Shown: piece after piece, positions 21,800 to 30,329 of the stretch
How positions within the stretch are numbered: position 1 is the first letter of the stretch
How the letters are laid out: each line of letters starts with the position of its first letter
NCBI GenBank assembly: GCA_948907985.1
Contig: CAQWMM010000026.1
Location: 1-32,048, forward strand
DNA length: 32,048 nt
Direction: 5' to 3'
Source: an uncultured Bacillota bacterium
Lineage (GTDB): Bacteria > Bacillota > Dehalobacteriia > UBA4068 > UBA4997
Position numbers and translations under genes: made by a program
Notes under the pieces: model-generated
What the model saw: the letters and a program-made list of their open reading frames with translations, nothing else
Told to the model about the DNA's origin: nothing
Databases searched by the model: none

Positions 21800-22303
21800 A
21801 TGAACAAAGTAATTTTGCTGGAAACGCTTAAAGAATTTACCGAACGGACGGTTAAAGATTTAATTATGCCGGTTTGTCCGCAGGAAAATTGCCCAAATCC
21901 CCCTAGCCGGACAGCGGGCGTTTTCAAAATGAATCTGCCGGATAGCAGAGCGTCAAGCTATCAAGCGCCCTATGTTATCCACCAGATAATTACCGGCAAG
22001 GACGAGCAGCCGGCAGGTGAGCGCGAGCAGGCGGCAACTCTGGTTAGGTCGGTGTTTTGCGTCTACAATCCGGATGAGCAGGAGGGCGGCCTTATGCTGC
22101 TTAATCTTATGGAGCGGCTGCGCATTGCCCTGCTGCAAAAAAGAGTTGTGGGCGGCCAGTTTGCGCTGGATATGCAGGCGGGCATTGAGAGCCTGATTTA
22201 TCCGGACAATGATAAAACCAAACCGTTTTATTTAGGCGAGATGATGAGCCAGTGGCGGCTGCCGGCAATCAAGCGTGAGATTAAAGAGGGGTATATCAGA
22301 TAA
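21800..22303 (+). CDS. probable tail terminator / completion protein
   Basis: A 167-residue protein between the Z-like gene and the sheath, the usual place of the tail terminator. It has a strand-helix pattern: APYVIHQIITGKD, VRSVFCVYNPDEQEGGLMLLNLMERLRIALLQ and a C-terminal PFYLGEMMSQWRLPAIKREI. The WxxPxI end is common in terminator-like proteins of Bacillota myophages. The family name is not certain; the role is inferred from order. Confidence 0.55.
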   Translation: MNKVILLETLKEFTERTVKDLIMPVCPQENCPNPPSRTAGVFKMNLPDSRASSYQAPYVIHQIITGKDEQPAGEREQAATLVRSVFCVYNPDEQEGGLMLLNLMERLRIALLQKRVVGGQFALDMQAGIESLIYPDNDKTKPFYLGEMMSQWRLPAIKREIKEGYIR

Positions 22304-22315
22304 GGGGGATTGATT

Positions 22316-22630
22316 ATGGCAAATAAAAGATTAAATTTGACGGAAATTAAACCGGCTGATAGTTTTGCCGGTTTTTGTATGTATATAGGCCCGACAATCG
22401 TCGGACTTATCCAAAATGGCACGGTGTATCAGGGGAGCAAACAACAGGTTATAGCCAGCCCGGAGCTGGCCCCAGTTGTGGCCAAATATCCGCTGGCAGC
22501 GGATTTGTTGGTGGACGGCGAAAAGCTGGCCGAGGCCAGAGCCAAACTGAAAAGGCGGGATAATTTATTGAGCGGGAAATACGCACGTCTGGTTAAACTG
22601 GCGGCGGGAAAATATGGGAGGATTGATTAA
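22316..22630 (+). CDS. small conserved protein before the tail sheath
   Basis: A 104-residue protein. ATG 22316 is preferred to TTG 22310 because AAGGGGG at 22302-22308 is seven bases away. It has a Cys- and Gly-containing start (FAGFCMYIGPTIVGLIQNGTVYQG) and a basic C-terminal half. Such small proteins often sit just before the sheath in Bacillota contractile prophages; the role is unknown. Confidence 0.6.
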   Translation: MANKRLNLTEIKPADSFAGFCMYIGPTIVGLIQNGTVYQGSKQQVIASPELAPVVAKYPLAADLLVDGEKLAEARAKLKRRDNLLSGKYARLVKLAAGKYGRID

Positions 22631-22632
22631 TT

Positions 22633-24063
22633 ATGGCGGAAGTTCATGGCGTATCGGCAAGGCAGCAGGCCACCAGTGTTTTAACGCCGGCGGTGGCGGA
22701 AAGCGGTATTCCTTTTGCGGTGGGCACAGCGCCGGTACATACGGCAGAAAATCCGGCGGCGGCAGGTGTTCCGGCGCTTTGCACCAGCTGGGACGAGGCG
22801 GTGGCAAAGTTTGGCTATTCTGACGATTGGCAGCGTTATACGCTTTGCGAAGTGATGTATAGCCATTTCAAATTGTTTGGTTGCCAGCCTTTGATTTTGT
22901 GTAATGTGTTGGACGCGGTGAAAATGCAGCAAGATGTTGCGGCAGCGGATATGCCGGTGAGCAAACATCAGATTACTTTGCCGCTGGCGGCTTTAAAAGA
23001 CAGCCTGACGATTAAGGAGGCTGGCGGCGCAGAGGGAGCGGCGGCCTATCAGCCCGGCCAAGACTATGAGGCCTATTACAGCGGCGAAAACCTGATTATT
23101 GAACTGTTGGAGGGCGGCGCGTGTTATGCGGCGGAAAATCTGAACGTGGCTTATGCTAAAGCTGCGCCGGAGCAGGTTACAACCGCCCAGGTGGCGGCTG
23201 GCGTGGAGAGCGTGGAATATTGCCTTAGCAGCTTTGGCATTGCGCCTGATTTGCTGTTGGCGCCGGGATATTCGCAAGACAGCGTTGTCGCGGCGGTTAT
23301 GGCGGCCAAGGCGGCGGCTATCGGCGGGCTGTTTGGCGCGAAAGCCCTGATTGATATTGACTGCGGCGCGGAGGGTGCGCAAAGCTATGCGGACGTGTTG
23401 ACGGCCAAGAATAAGGCCAATTTGGCGGACGAGCGGCAGATTATCTGCTGGCCGATGCTGCGGCTTGGCGATTATCTGTTTCATCAGAGTACCCAGTTGG
23501 CCGGGCTGATTGCCCAGGTGGACGGCGGCAACGGCGGCTGCCCTTATGAAAGCCCCAGCAACAAAAATTATCAGTGCGACGGCTTGGCGCTGGCGGACGG
23601 AGCCGAGGTGCGTATAACGCTGGCGCAGGCTAATATTTTGAATGGGCAGGGCGTGGTAACCGCGCTTAACCGGGGCGGCGGCTGGCAGTGTTGGGGCGAT
23701 TGGACGGCCTGCTATCCGGCCAACCGGGACGTTAAGGATTACTTTATCCCGCTGGGCAGAATGTTTGATTGGGTTGGCAAGACGTTAATTAATACCTTTT
23801 GGCACAAGCTTGACCAGCCGATGACGCGCCGACTGGTGGACACGATTTTGGACAGCTGCAATATCTGGCTGGCCGGGTTGGTGGGCAGCGGCTATTTGCT
23901 GGGCGCGCGCGCCGAAATGCTGGAGGCGGAAAACCCTTTAACCAGCCTGATGGCCGGGCGGATTACTCTGCATATTTATATTACGCCGCCCTCGCCGATG
24001 GTGAGCGCCGAGTTTTTGCTGGAGTATGACGCAAGCTATGTGAGCGCGGCATTGCAGGGCTAA
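22633..24063 (+). CDS. tail sheath protein (P2 FI type)
   Basis: A 476-residue sheath subunit that contracts to drive the tube into the host. Signs are the N-terminal HGVSARQQATSVLTPAVAESGIPFAVGTAPVH, the extended middle, and the conserved C-terminal half GQGVVTALNRGGGWQCWGDWTACYP, then RMFDWVGKTLINTFWHKLDQPMTRRLVDTIL. The tube gene is not next to it, as it would be in P2, but lies at 14894. It is followed three bases later by the LysM tail protein. Confidence 0.93.
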   Translation: MAEVHGVSARQQATSVLTPAVAESGIPFAVGTAPVHTAENPAAAGVPALCTSWDEAVAKFGYSDDWQRYTLCEVMYSHFKLFGCQPLILCNVLDAVKMQQDVAAADMPVSKHQITLPLAALKDSLTIKEAGGAEGAAAYQPGQDYEAYYSGENLIIELLEGGACYAAENLNVAYAKAAPEQVTTAQVAAGVESVEYCLSSFGIAPDLLLAPGYSQDSVVAAVMAAKAAAIGGLFGAKALIDIDCGAEGAQSYADVLTAKNKANLADERQIICWPMLRLGDYLFHQSTQLAGLIAQVDGGNGGCPYESPSNKNYQCDGLALADGAEVRITLAQANILNGQGVVTALNRGGGWQCWGDWTACYPANRDVKDYFIPLGRMFDWVGKTLINTFWHKLDQPMTRRLVDTILDSCNIWLAGLVGSGYLLGARAEMLEAENPLTSLMAGRITLHIYITPPSPMVSAEFLLEYDASYVSAALQG

Positions 24064-24066
24064 AAA

Positions 24067-24273
24067 ATGAAAACCTATAAAACAATCCAAGGGGATATGT
24101 GGGACGGCATAGCTTACCGGGAGTTGGGCAGCGCGGCCTATGCTGGGGAGCTTATCCGGCTTAATCAGCGATACCGGGAAATATACATCTTTCCGGCAGG
24201 GGTGGAATTGGTGCTGCCGGAAATTGAGCGGACGGCCAGGCCGGGCGAAAATCTGCCGCCCTGGAAGAGGTGA
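24067..24273 (+). CDS. tail protein X (LysM-like)
   Basis: A 68-residue protein of the P2 gpX type, a short LysM-like domain that works at the baseplate hub. It shows the family pattern: YKTIQGDMWDGIAYRELGS, LIRLNQRYREIYIFPAGVELVLPEI. It lies directly between sheath and the D-like hub gene. Confidence 0.85.
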   Translation: MKTYKTIQGDMWDGIAYRELGSAAYAGELIRLNQRYREIYIFPAGVELVLPEIERTARPGENLPPWKR

Positions 24274-24280
24274 TGATTTG

Positions 24281-25339
24281 ATGAGCAATAAAGATTTAGC
24301 CCGTCGGACGAAAGCGGAAATAACATTTGCCGGGGTGAATATCACTAAAGATATACAGCCGTATCTATTAAGCCTGACCTATACGGACAATGAGGACGGC
24401 GAGGCGGACGATTTGCAGCTGACTTTGCAGGACAGGGACGGCCTGTGGGTGCGCGATAGCGGTTGGCTGGCCGAGGCGGTGGAAACTGCGGCAGCGGGCC
24501 AGCTTAAAATCGGGGCGGCGCTGCTGGCGGAAAACTGGCAGGGCAACGGCAACGATAAAATTTTGGACTGCGGCACGTTTGAATTGGACAGTATTACGGC
24601 GCAGGGGCCGCCGGCGGTGGTTACAATTAAGGCCACCGCCTTACCCTTTAGTGCGGAAATTCGCCAGACTAAGCACACCAAAGCCTGGGAGAGCTATACG
24701 CTGTCCGGCATAGCGCAGGAGCTGGCAGGCAAAGCCGGTTTGCAGTGTATGTATGAATCGGCGGCGGATCCTTTTTACAGCCGGGTTGAGCAGGTAAGCG
24801 AAAGCGATATTGCTTTTTTGGCGGGGTTGTGCCAGCGGGCGGGTTTAAGCCTGAAAGCAACCGGGACCATGCTGGTGTTGTTCGACCAGGCGGCATATGA
24901 GCAGAAACCGAGCGTGTTCACAATAAAGCGCTGCGGCGGCGCATATAGCAAATACCGGCTGGATTCCGGCAGCGCGGATAAGCAGTATGGCAGCTGCCGG
25001 GTAAGCTATGTGGAGCCACACACTGGCAAGTGTATTGAGGGTGTGGCGCAAAGCGGGGATAATAAAAGCAGCCAGCAGTTGGAGATTACGGCTAAAATCA
25101 GCAGCGCCGCCGAGGCCAAAGCTCTGGCCGAAAAATATCTGCGCCTGCATAATAAGTTTGCCAAAACAGCCTCTTTTAGCCTGCCGGGCAATATTAATCT
25201 GGCGGCAGGGCTGACGGTTGAACTAACGGACTTTGGGGGTTGGAGCGGCAAATATATTATCAGTCAGGTGCGGCACAGCTTATCCGGCAGCGGCTACACT
25301 ACCGGCATAGATTTGCGCCGGGTGTTGGAGGGCTACTGA
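24281..25339 (+). CDS. baseplate hub protein, P2 gpD / VgrG-like
   Basis: A 352-residue hub protein, related to the N-terminal part of VgrG and T4 gp27, joining tube and spike. The opening ITFAGVNITKDIQPYLLSLTYTDNEDGEADDLQLTLQDRDGLW is typical. The middle has AFLAGLCQRAGLSLKATGTMLVLFD, and the end GWSGKYIISQVRHSLSGSGYTTGIDLR. I take ATG 24281 (GAAGAGG ten bases upstream); the frame is open further up, but that part lies inside gene X in another frame. Confidence 0.9.
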   Translation: MSNKDLARRTKAEITFAGVNITKDIQPYLLSLTYTDNEDGEADDLQLTLQDRDGLWVRDSGWLAEAVETAAAGQLKIGAALLAENWQGNGNDKILDCGTFELDSITAQGPPAVVTIKATALPFSAEIRQTKHTKAWESYTLSGIAQELAGKAGLQCMYESAADPFYSRVEQVSESDIAFLAGLCQRAGLSLKATGTMLVLFDQAAYEQKPSVFTIKRCGGAYSKYRLDSGSADKQYGSCRVSYVEPHTGKCIEGVAQSGDNKSSQQLEITAKISSAAEAKALAEKYLRLHNKFAKTASFSLPGNINLAAGLTVELTDFGGWSGKYIISQVRHSLSGSGYTTGIDLRRVLEGY

Positions 25340-25341
25340 TT

Positions 25342-25560
25342 ATGGATATGGTCAATGTTGTGCAGGTGGGCAAGGTCAGCGCGGTGGATGAAGCCAAGCG
25401 GATGGTGCGGGTTATCTGGCCGGCCAGCGGAGAAACCTCCGGCTGGCTGTATGTTTTGCAGCAGTCTGAAATTTGGCTGCCGAAAATCAACGAGGCGGTG
25501 CTGGTTATTTATCAGCCGGTGGAGGACGGCGACGGCTTTGTGGTTGGCCGGATAACTTAG
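25342..25560 (+). CDS. minimal baseplate spike protein (gpV-like OB domain)
   Basis: A 72-residue protein. GGAGGG at 25326-25331 lies ten bases before ATG 25342. The sequence is a bare OB-fold: VQVGKVSAVDEAKRMVRVIWP, SGWLYVLQ, IWLPKINEAVLVIYQPVEDGDGFVVGRI, as in the first domain of P2 gpV and phage baseplate assembly proteins. The usual C-terminal needle (beta-helix with iron-binding tip) is missing; it stops after the OB domain. A separate tip protein is not seen nearby. Confidence 0.8.
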   Translation: MDMVNVVQVGKVSAVDEAKRMVRVIWPASGETSGWLYVLQQSEIWLPKINEAVLVIYQPVEDGDGFVVGRIT

Positions 25561-25570
25561 GAGGAAAAAA

Positions 25571-25969
25571 ATGGTAGTTGGTTGTTTGGGCGAGATTATA
25601 TTTAGCGTATCAGACAGTCAGGTGCAAACGCTGAACAACGCCCAGTGGAGCGGGGCCGCCCGCTATGCCACGCACCAGCGGCACCTAAAGGACGCGCTTA
25701 CCGAGTTTTGCGGTCTGGAGCCGGATACGTTCAGCTTTGAAATGGTGTTATCCGCCTTTTTGGGCGTTAATCCGCAGGCGGCTATCAACAAAATCTGGCA
25801 GTATGAGCGCAGCGGCGAGGCGGTGTCGTTGGTGCTGGGCGATAAGGCTTATGGCAAATACCGCTGGAATATTTTGAGCCATAAAGCCAAAATGCAGCAT
25901 TACGATAAAGAGGGCAATCTGCTGCAAGCCACGGTTAGTGTGAGTTTGCAGGAGTATTTGAACTATTGA
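25571..25969 (+). CDS. tail protein U (P2 gpU family)
   Basis: A 132-residue protein of the gpU family, which in P2 works at tail completion. The motif GEIIFSVSDSQVQTLNNAQWSGAARYATHQRHLKDALTEFCGLEPDTFSFEMVLSAFLGVNP is very typical. It usually follows the tape measure, before X and D; here it is between the spike and gp25-like genes. AGGAGG at 25559-25564 precedes ATG 25571. Confidence 0.88.
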   Translation: MVVGCLGEIIFSVSDSQVQTLNNAQWSGAARYATHQRHLKDALTEFCGLEPDTFSFEMVLSAFLGVNPQAAINKIWQYERSGEAVSLVLGDKAYGKYRWNILSHKAKMQHYDKEGNLLQATVSVSLQEYLNY

Positions 25970-25980
25970 GGGGGGCGGCT

Positions 25981-26301
25981 ATGACATACAAAGTTAGCGA
26001 TGATGTATCTGCCTTGCGGCTGAACGAGGCCGAGCCGGTGGCCTCGGTTTTGCAGCAAGTGGCGGTTCTGCTGGCAACGCGCCAGGGCGAGGTGCCATTT
26101 TACCGGGAATTTGGCTTGCCGCAAAAGTTTCTGGATAAGCCGGTTAATGTCGCCAGGCCGCTGTTGTATCTGGAGGTTAAAGAGGCGCTGGAAAGATTTG
26201 TTCCGCAAGCGGAGCTGATAGGCCTGGAAATTATAGTCGACGAAACGCAGCCAGGTTGCGTTGTACCGATAGTTGAGGTGAGGATTAAAGATGAGCAGTG
26301 A
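25981..26301 (+). CDS. baseplate wedge protein, gpW/gp25-like
   Basis: A 106-residue protein of the T4 gp25 / P2 gpW family. It has AEPVASVLQQVAVLLATRQGEVPFYREFGLPQKFLDKPVNVA, with the EVP...REFGL core of the family, and an end KEALERFVPQAELIGLEI. ATG 25981 is chosen over TTG 25966 because a GGGGG ribosome site (25970-25975) lies between. It overlaps gene J by 11 bases. Confidence 0.9.
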   Translation: MTYKVSDDVSALRLNEAEPVASVLQQVAVLLATRQGEVPFYREFGLPQKFLDKPVNVARPLLYLEVKEALERFVPQAELIGLEIIVDETQPGCVVPIVEVRIKDEQ

Positions 26302-27418
26302 TTATCAGTTTGTGAGCCTGGACGAGGAGCAGCTGCAGGCGCAGATGATTGCCGCCTATGAGCGGATTTGCGGGGTGGCGGTGCAACCGGGTAGCCCGGA
26401 GCGGCTGTTTATCCAGTGGGTGGCGGCGGTTATCTGGCAGGAGCGGGTTCTTAATAACTACACCGGCAATCAGAACATCCCCAGCCGGGCGCAGGGTGAA
26501 AATCTGGACGCGCTGGCCGAGTTGTTTTATCTGCGCGAGCGGCCAAAAGCCAAAGCGGCAGCCTGTACCATACGCTTTGATATTTCGGCGGCGCAGGAGC
26601 AGGCGGTTTTAATCCCGGCGGGGACGCGCGTCAGCGACAGCGCCAACACGCTTATCTGGGCGACTGCGGCGGACGCATATATTCCGCCCGGGCAGACCTT
26701 TGTTGACCTGCCGGTGATTTGCCAAACTGCCGGGGTTATCGGCAACGGCTGGGCGGCGGGGCAGATTAATCAGGCGGTGGATTTGTACGCCTATTACAGC
26801 GGCTGCAAAAATATTGCCGAGAGTGCGGGCGGCAGCGATGAGGCCACCGACGCGGAGTTTTTGGAGCTGCTGCGCGCCAGCCAGGACGCATACAGCACTG
26901 CCGGGGCGCGGGGAGCCTATATCTACCACGCCAAAAAGGTGAGCGGAGAGATTGCCGACGTGGTGGCTAACAGCCCCAGCCCGGGGGTGGTGAAACTTTA
27001 TGTTTTGACCGCCGGCGGCAAACCGGCCAATGATGAGTTAAAGGCGCAGGTTTTGGCGGCCTGCAATGACGAGGTGCGCGCCTTTACCGATTTTGTGTCG
27101 GTGGACGATCCAGAAACGGTGGGCTATGATATTGAGGTTATCTATTATCTGCCCAGCTTTGGCCGACAGAGCGCGGCGGAAATTGAAAAAGCGGTGGCGG
27201 CGGCGGTAGCGGAATATACGGACTGGCAGTGCGCCAGGCTTGGCCGGGATATAAATCCCTCCTATCTGCACAGCCTGTTAATGCAGGCCGGAATTAAGCG
27301 GGCGGAGATTGCCGCGCCGGAGTTTGTGCCGCTTACTGACGGCAGGAATGATAAGCCGCCGCAAGTGGCCGCTCTGCAAAATATCAGCCTGACCAATGGA
27401 GGGTTGGAGGATGAATAA
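26291..27418 (+). CDS. baseplate protein J
   Basis: A 375-residue baseplate wedge protein of the gpJ family. The N-terminus has ERLFIQWVAAVIWQERVLNNYTGNQNIPSRAQGENLDALAELF, followed by the conserved ACTIRFDIS, IPAGTRVSD and GNGWAAGQINQ. The C-terminal half continues with GVVKLYVLTAGGKPANDELKAQVLAACNDEVRAFTDFVSV and GYDIEVIYYL. It overlaps genes W and I at either end. Confidence 0.92.
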   Translation: MSSDYQFVSLDEEQLQAQMIAAYERICGVAVQPGSPERLFIQWVAAVIWQERVLNNYTGNQNIPSRAQGENLDALAELFYLRERPKAKAAACTIRFDISAAQEQAVLIPAGTRVSDSANTLIWATAADAYIPPGQTFVDLPVICQTAGVIGNGWAAGQINQAVDLYAYYSGCKNIAESAGGSDEATDAEFLELLRASQDAYSTAGARGAYIYHAKKVSGEIADVVANSPSPGVVKLYVLTAGGKPANDELKAQVLAACNDEVRAFTDFVSVDDPETVGYDIEVIYYLPSFGRQSAAEIEKAVAAAVAEYTDWQCARLGRDINPSYLHSLLMQAGIKRAEIAAPEFVPLTDGRNDKPPQVAALQNISLTNGGLEDE

Positions 27419-28094
27419 CGGCTTGACCTCTGAAAATCTGCTGCTGGCTTTGCCGGAGGTTCTGCGGCAGGATGAGCAAATGCAGGCACTGGCGCAGGGG
27501 ATCGCCGATGTTTTGGCGGCCCGCCCGGCGGAGGTTGAACGCTTGTTGATTTATCCGCGCATAGACAGCCTGCCGGAGGAGTTGCTGGACAGGCTGGCCT
27601 ATGATTTTAAGGTGGATTGGTGGGACGCGGAATATACCCTGGCGGAAAAGCGGCAAACGCTGAAAGACAACTGGCAGGTGCACCGGCATTTGGGAACCAA
27701 GGCGGCGGTGGAGCGGGCTATTCGCGCGGTTTATCCGGACACCAAGGTGTTGGAGTGGTTCGATTATGGCGGCGAGCCTTATCGTTTTAAGCTTTTAATT
27801 GCTTTGGATTTGGCTGACGATACGCCGGAAAAACGTCAGCGTGTGCTTGATCGCCTAAATTATTATAAAAATCTTCGTTCACATTTAGATGTGATTGAAT
27901 ATTTTCCGGAAAATTCTGTGCAGCAGACAACCGCTTACGGCGGTGGTGCGGTATGCGGCAGTTGGAGCATAAATGCAGAATTGCCGGCGCTGGACTGGGA
28001 GCTGCCAATGGGTATGAATATGTATGCGGCAGGCAGTTATCAGGGCATTATGCAGACTACTTTGCCGAAAATAGCAGGAGGTGATGAGAATTGA
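27411..28094 (+). CDS. tail protein I (baseplate wedge)
   Basis: A 227-residue protein of the P2 gpI family that links the baseplate to the fibres. The hallmark is at residues 30-100: YPRIDSLPEELLDRLAYDFKVDWWDAEYTLAEKRQTLKDNWQVHRHLGTKAAVERAI. I take ATG 27411, placed seven bases after GGAGGGTTGGAGG, rather than ATG 27396. The last 40 residues are Gly/Ala-rich with no family match. The DNA near 27840-27920 is locally AT-rich. Confidence 0.9.
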   Translation: MNNGLTSENLLLALPEVLRQDEQMQALAQGIADVLAARPAEVERLLIYPRIDSLPEELLDRLAYDFKVDWWDAEYTLAEKRQTLKDNWQVHRHLGTKAAVERAIRAVYPDTKVLEWFDYGGEPYRFKLLIALDLADDTPEKRQRVLDRLNYYKNLRSHLDVIEYFPENSVQQTTAYGGGAVCGSWSINAELPALDWELPMGMNMYAAGSYQGIMQTTLPKIAGGDEN

Positions 28095-28690
28095 ACGCAG
28101 GATTTACAATAACCAAGGCGGGCTGGGGGTTGCTTGCAAAGCTGCTGGCCGGGAGCAAGTTGGAGATTACCAAAGTTATGGTGGGCAGCGGCAAAATACT
28201 GGATGGTGTTAATCCTTGTGAGCTGACAGAACTGGTGCAGCCGGTGGCGCTGGCGACTTCAACAGCGCCGGTTGTAACAGATAAGCAGGTCAGTTTCATT
28301 GTGGAATACCGTAGCGATTTGAACGGCGGCCTTGCCGAGGGCTTTTGGCTGAATGAGTTTGGCGTTTATGCCAACGACACGGATAACGGTGAGATTTTAC
28401 TCTATTATGCCACACTGGGGGATTATCCGCAGTATGTTGCGGCATACAGCGGCAGCGCGGTTGATGTGCGCAGGTATCCGGTGAGCATTGGGCTTTCCGA
28501 GTGCCGGGATGTGCAGCTGGGCTATCCGGCGGGGGCTATGGTTACGGCGGAGGAATTGGCGGCGGCCTGGGACAGGCTTGCCGGGCAGATTATCAGCGGC
28601 GAGGTTGCAACCTGGCTTAGCGATAATAGCGGAAATAAGCTTACGGCCAATTCTGGCGAACAGATTTTGGCTTATGCTAAATTGAGATAG
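28091..28690 (+). CDS. tail fibre N-terminal / collar-type protein
   Basis: A 199-residue protein starting at TTG 28091 (AGGAGGTGA at 28076-28084, six bases before) and overlapping gene I by four bases. The sequence FTITKAGWGLLAKLLAGSKLEITKVMVGSG and EGFWLNEFGVYANDTDNGEILLYYATLGDYPQYV is the baseplate-binding domain of P2 gpH-like fibres (DUF3751). The usual long shaft and tip are missing, so the receptor-binding part is probably the next gene. Confidence 0.88.
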   Translation: MNAGFTITKAGWGLLAKLLAGSKLEITKVMVGSGKILDGVNPCELTELVQPVALATSTAPVVTDKQVSFIVEYRSDLNGGLAEGFWLNEFGVYANDTDNGEILLYYATLGDYPQYVAAYSGSAVDVRRYPVSIGLSECRDVQLGYPAGAMVTAEELAAAWDRLAGQIISGEVATWLSDNSGNKLTANSGEQILAYAKLR

Positions 28691-28703
28691 GAGGAATCAA
28701 TTA

Positions 28704-30311
28704 ATGAAAACGAAAGATTTACCGAAAATTGCCGCTAGCCAGTTGGCGGATAGCGATTGCCTTTTGGCGGATTGTGCGGCTTTAGGAACAGGGCTGGTGC
28801 CGTTTGCGGTGTTCTCGGATTATCATATAAAGAGGACGGGTGTTTGGCCAAGCAACCCTAACCTGCTCATCAATGCAGACTTTAGGCAGCCGGCAAACAG
28901 GAATGGAAAAAGTGAGTATACGGTTTCTGGTTGGACGATTGACAAGTGGGCAAGTTCTGTAACATTGACTTTGCAAGATGACTATTTAAAAATAAGTACT
29001 ACTGCCAGCCATAATGCTTATGCAAACTTTTCACAGTCAATGAAAGGCAAGCAATTTAATTCTAAAACCGTTACCGTTAGTATACTATACCGAAATACAT
29101 CCCAACACCAGGGTGAGATGACCATATATAATGCTTCTCAAAATCAATGGAAAGCCAATGTTTACTTACCCGTTTCTAGTGATTGGAGCCTAGCCAAAAT
29201 CACAAAAAAATTTAAAAACACTGATTTTGGAAATAATGATAAATTAGCTGTCAATGTTCGTCCCTCTATAGCAGGCCAACAATTAGCTGGTAGTATCGAT
29301 ATTAAGGCTATTAAGCTTGAACTTGGCTCGGTTCAAACCCTGGCACATCAGGACGCAGACGGTAATTGGGTATTGAACGACCCGCCCAATTATGCTCTGC
29401 AATATGCCCTGTGCAGTCAGTATAGCCCAAGCACAGGAGAATTTGTCGGCAGTCAGCATAGTAATCCCAATCTGTTGGATAACTGGTACTTTGCAGACCC
29501 TATTAACCAGAGAGGACAGACGAAATATACTGGTTCTGGCTTTGGGATTGATAGGTGGCAGATGACCTATGCAAATTGCACGTTAGGAGAAAAAGGCCTT
29601 ACAATAAACGGTCAAAATAATTATGGCCGCCTTTCCCAACAAGTAGAACAAAAACGGATAATAGTTGGAGAACAATATACTTTTTCTGTACTTGTTACTG
29701 ATATTGCAGAAGGTTCAGCAAATATAACAATGACAACAAATTATGGAGCAGCAAAAAATTTAGTCGTTGGTTTAAATAGTATTACCTTTGTCGCAAATGC
29801 AAATAGTTATGCCGCTATTGTTCCATTTAATAATTCAACAGGCACTGCAACTATATTAGCCGTCAAGCTTGAACTTGGCCCAGTGCAAACCCTTGCCCAT
29901 AAAGAGGGTGATGTCTGGGTTTTGAACGACCCACCGCCTGCCAAAAGTGTAGAACTAGCAAAATGCCAGAGGTATTATAATTCTTATAGGAATAAGACAA
30001 ATCAGGAGGTAACTTTGTCAAGAAATTTCTATGCAGCGAATACAGAACCGCATTTTATTAACGGGACTATAGCTTTACCAACAACAATGAGAGCAAAACC
30101 AACTTTGACTAAAGCAAATATTGTAGCGCAAGCATTTGATGAAAGTGCACAAAACGCAGATATTAGTAGTGCTCAATTTACAGTTGTGAATATTACTAAC
30201 AATTTGTTAAATTTAAATATTTATACATCAGATATAGCGTGGCCAAAGGGTGTACCTATTGCTCTAAAACTAGCCCCTAATGGTTATCTTGGCTTTAGTA
30301 GTGATTTATAA
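28704..30311 (+). CDS. tail fibre / receptor-binding protein with two repeated domains
   Basis: A 535-residue protein. After a short start (1-49) come two copies of a beta-rich module at about 50-229 and 252-412. Each begins SNPNLL...ADF/YFADP, has a WTID/GIDRW box, and ends with AIKLELG.VQTLAH and WVLNDPP. This looks like the carbohydrate-binding-type domains found in phage fibres. A C-terminal module (413-535) has no recognised match. The module interiors are far more AT-rich than the flanking genes, as expected for a quickly changing host-range gene. AGGAGG at 28690-28695 precedes ATG 28704. Confidence 0.8.
   Translation: MKTKDLPKIAASQLADSDCLLADCAALGTGLVPFAVFSDYHIKRTGVWPSNPNLLINADFRQPANRNGKSEYTVSGWTIDKWASSVTLTLQDDYLKISTTASHNAYANFSQSMKGKQFNSKTVTVSILYRNTSQHQGEMTIYNASQNQWKANVYLPVSSDWSLAKITKKFKNTDFGNNDKLAVNVRPSIAGQQLAGSIDIKAIKLELGSVQTLAHQDADGNWVLNDPPNYALQYALCSQYSPSTGEFVGSQHSNPNLLDNWYFADPINQRGQTKYTGSGFGIDRWQMTYANCTLGEKGLTINGQNNYGRLSQQVEQKRIIVGEQYTFSVLVTDIAEGSANITMTTNYGAAKNLVVGLNSITFVANANSYAAIVPFNNSTGTATILAVKLELGPVQTLAHKEGDVWVLNDPPPAKSVELAKCQRYYNSYRNKTNQEVTLSRNFYAANTEPHFINGTIALPTTMRAKPTLTKANIVAQAFDESAQNADISSAQFTVVNITNNLLNLNIYTSDIAWPKGVPIALKLAPNGYLGFSSDL
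28851..29390 (+). repeat. fibre module copy 1
   Basis: First copy of the duplicated fibre module. Its ends are alike in DNA and protein to those of copy 2, above all the stretch coding for LELG.VQTLAH and WVLNDPP (29318-29390), while the middle has diverged. It arose most probably by tandem duplication followed by exchange of the middle. Confidence 0.7.
29457..29939 (+). repeat. fibre module copy 2
   Basis: Second copy of the fibre module, about 19 residues shorter than copy 1. It keeps the SNPNLL start and the LELGPVQTLAH and WVLNDPP end (29868-29939). The centre is AT-rich and shows little likeness to copy 1. Confidence 0.7.
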
Positions 30312-30329
30312 AGTGGGGGGGGACAAACA

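Noticed and set aside
28704..30311. Diversity-generating retroelement target in the fibre
   Set aside because: No reverse transcriptase or template repeat is in the window, and the C-terminus does not look like a C-type lectin variable region.
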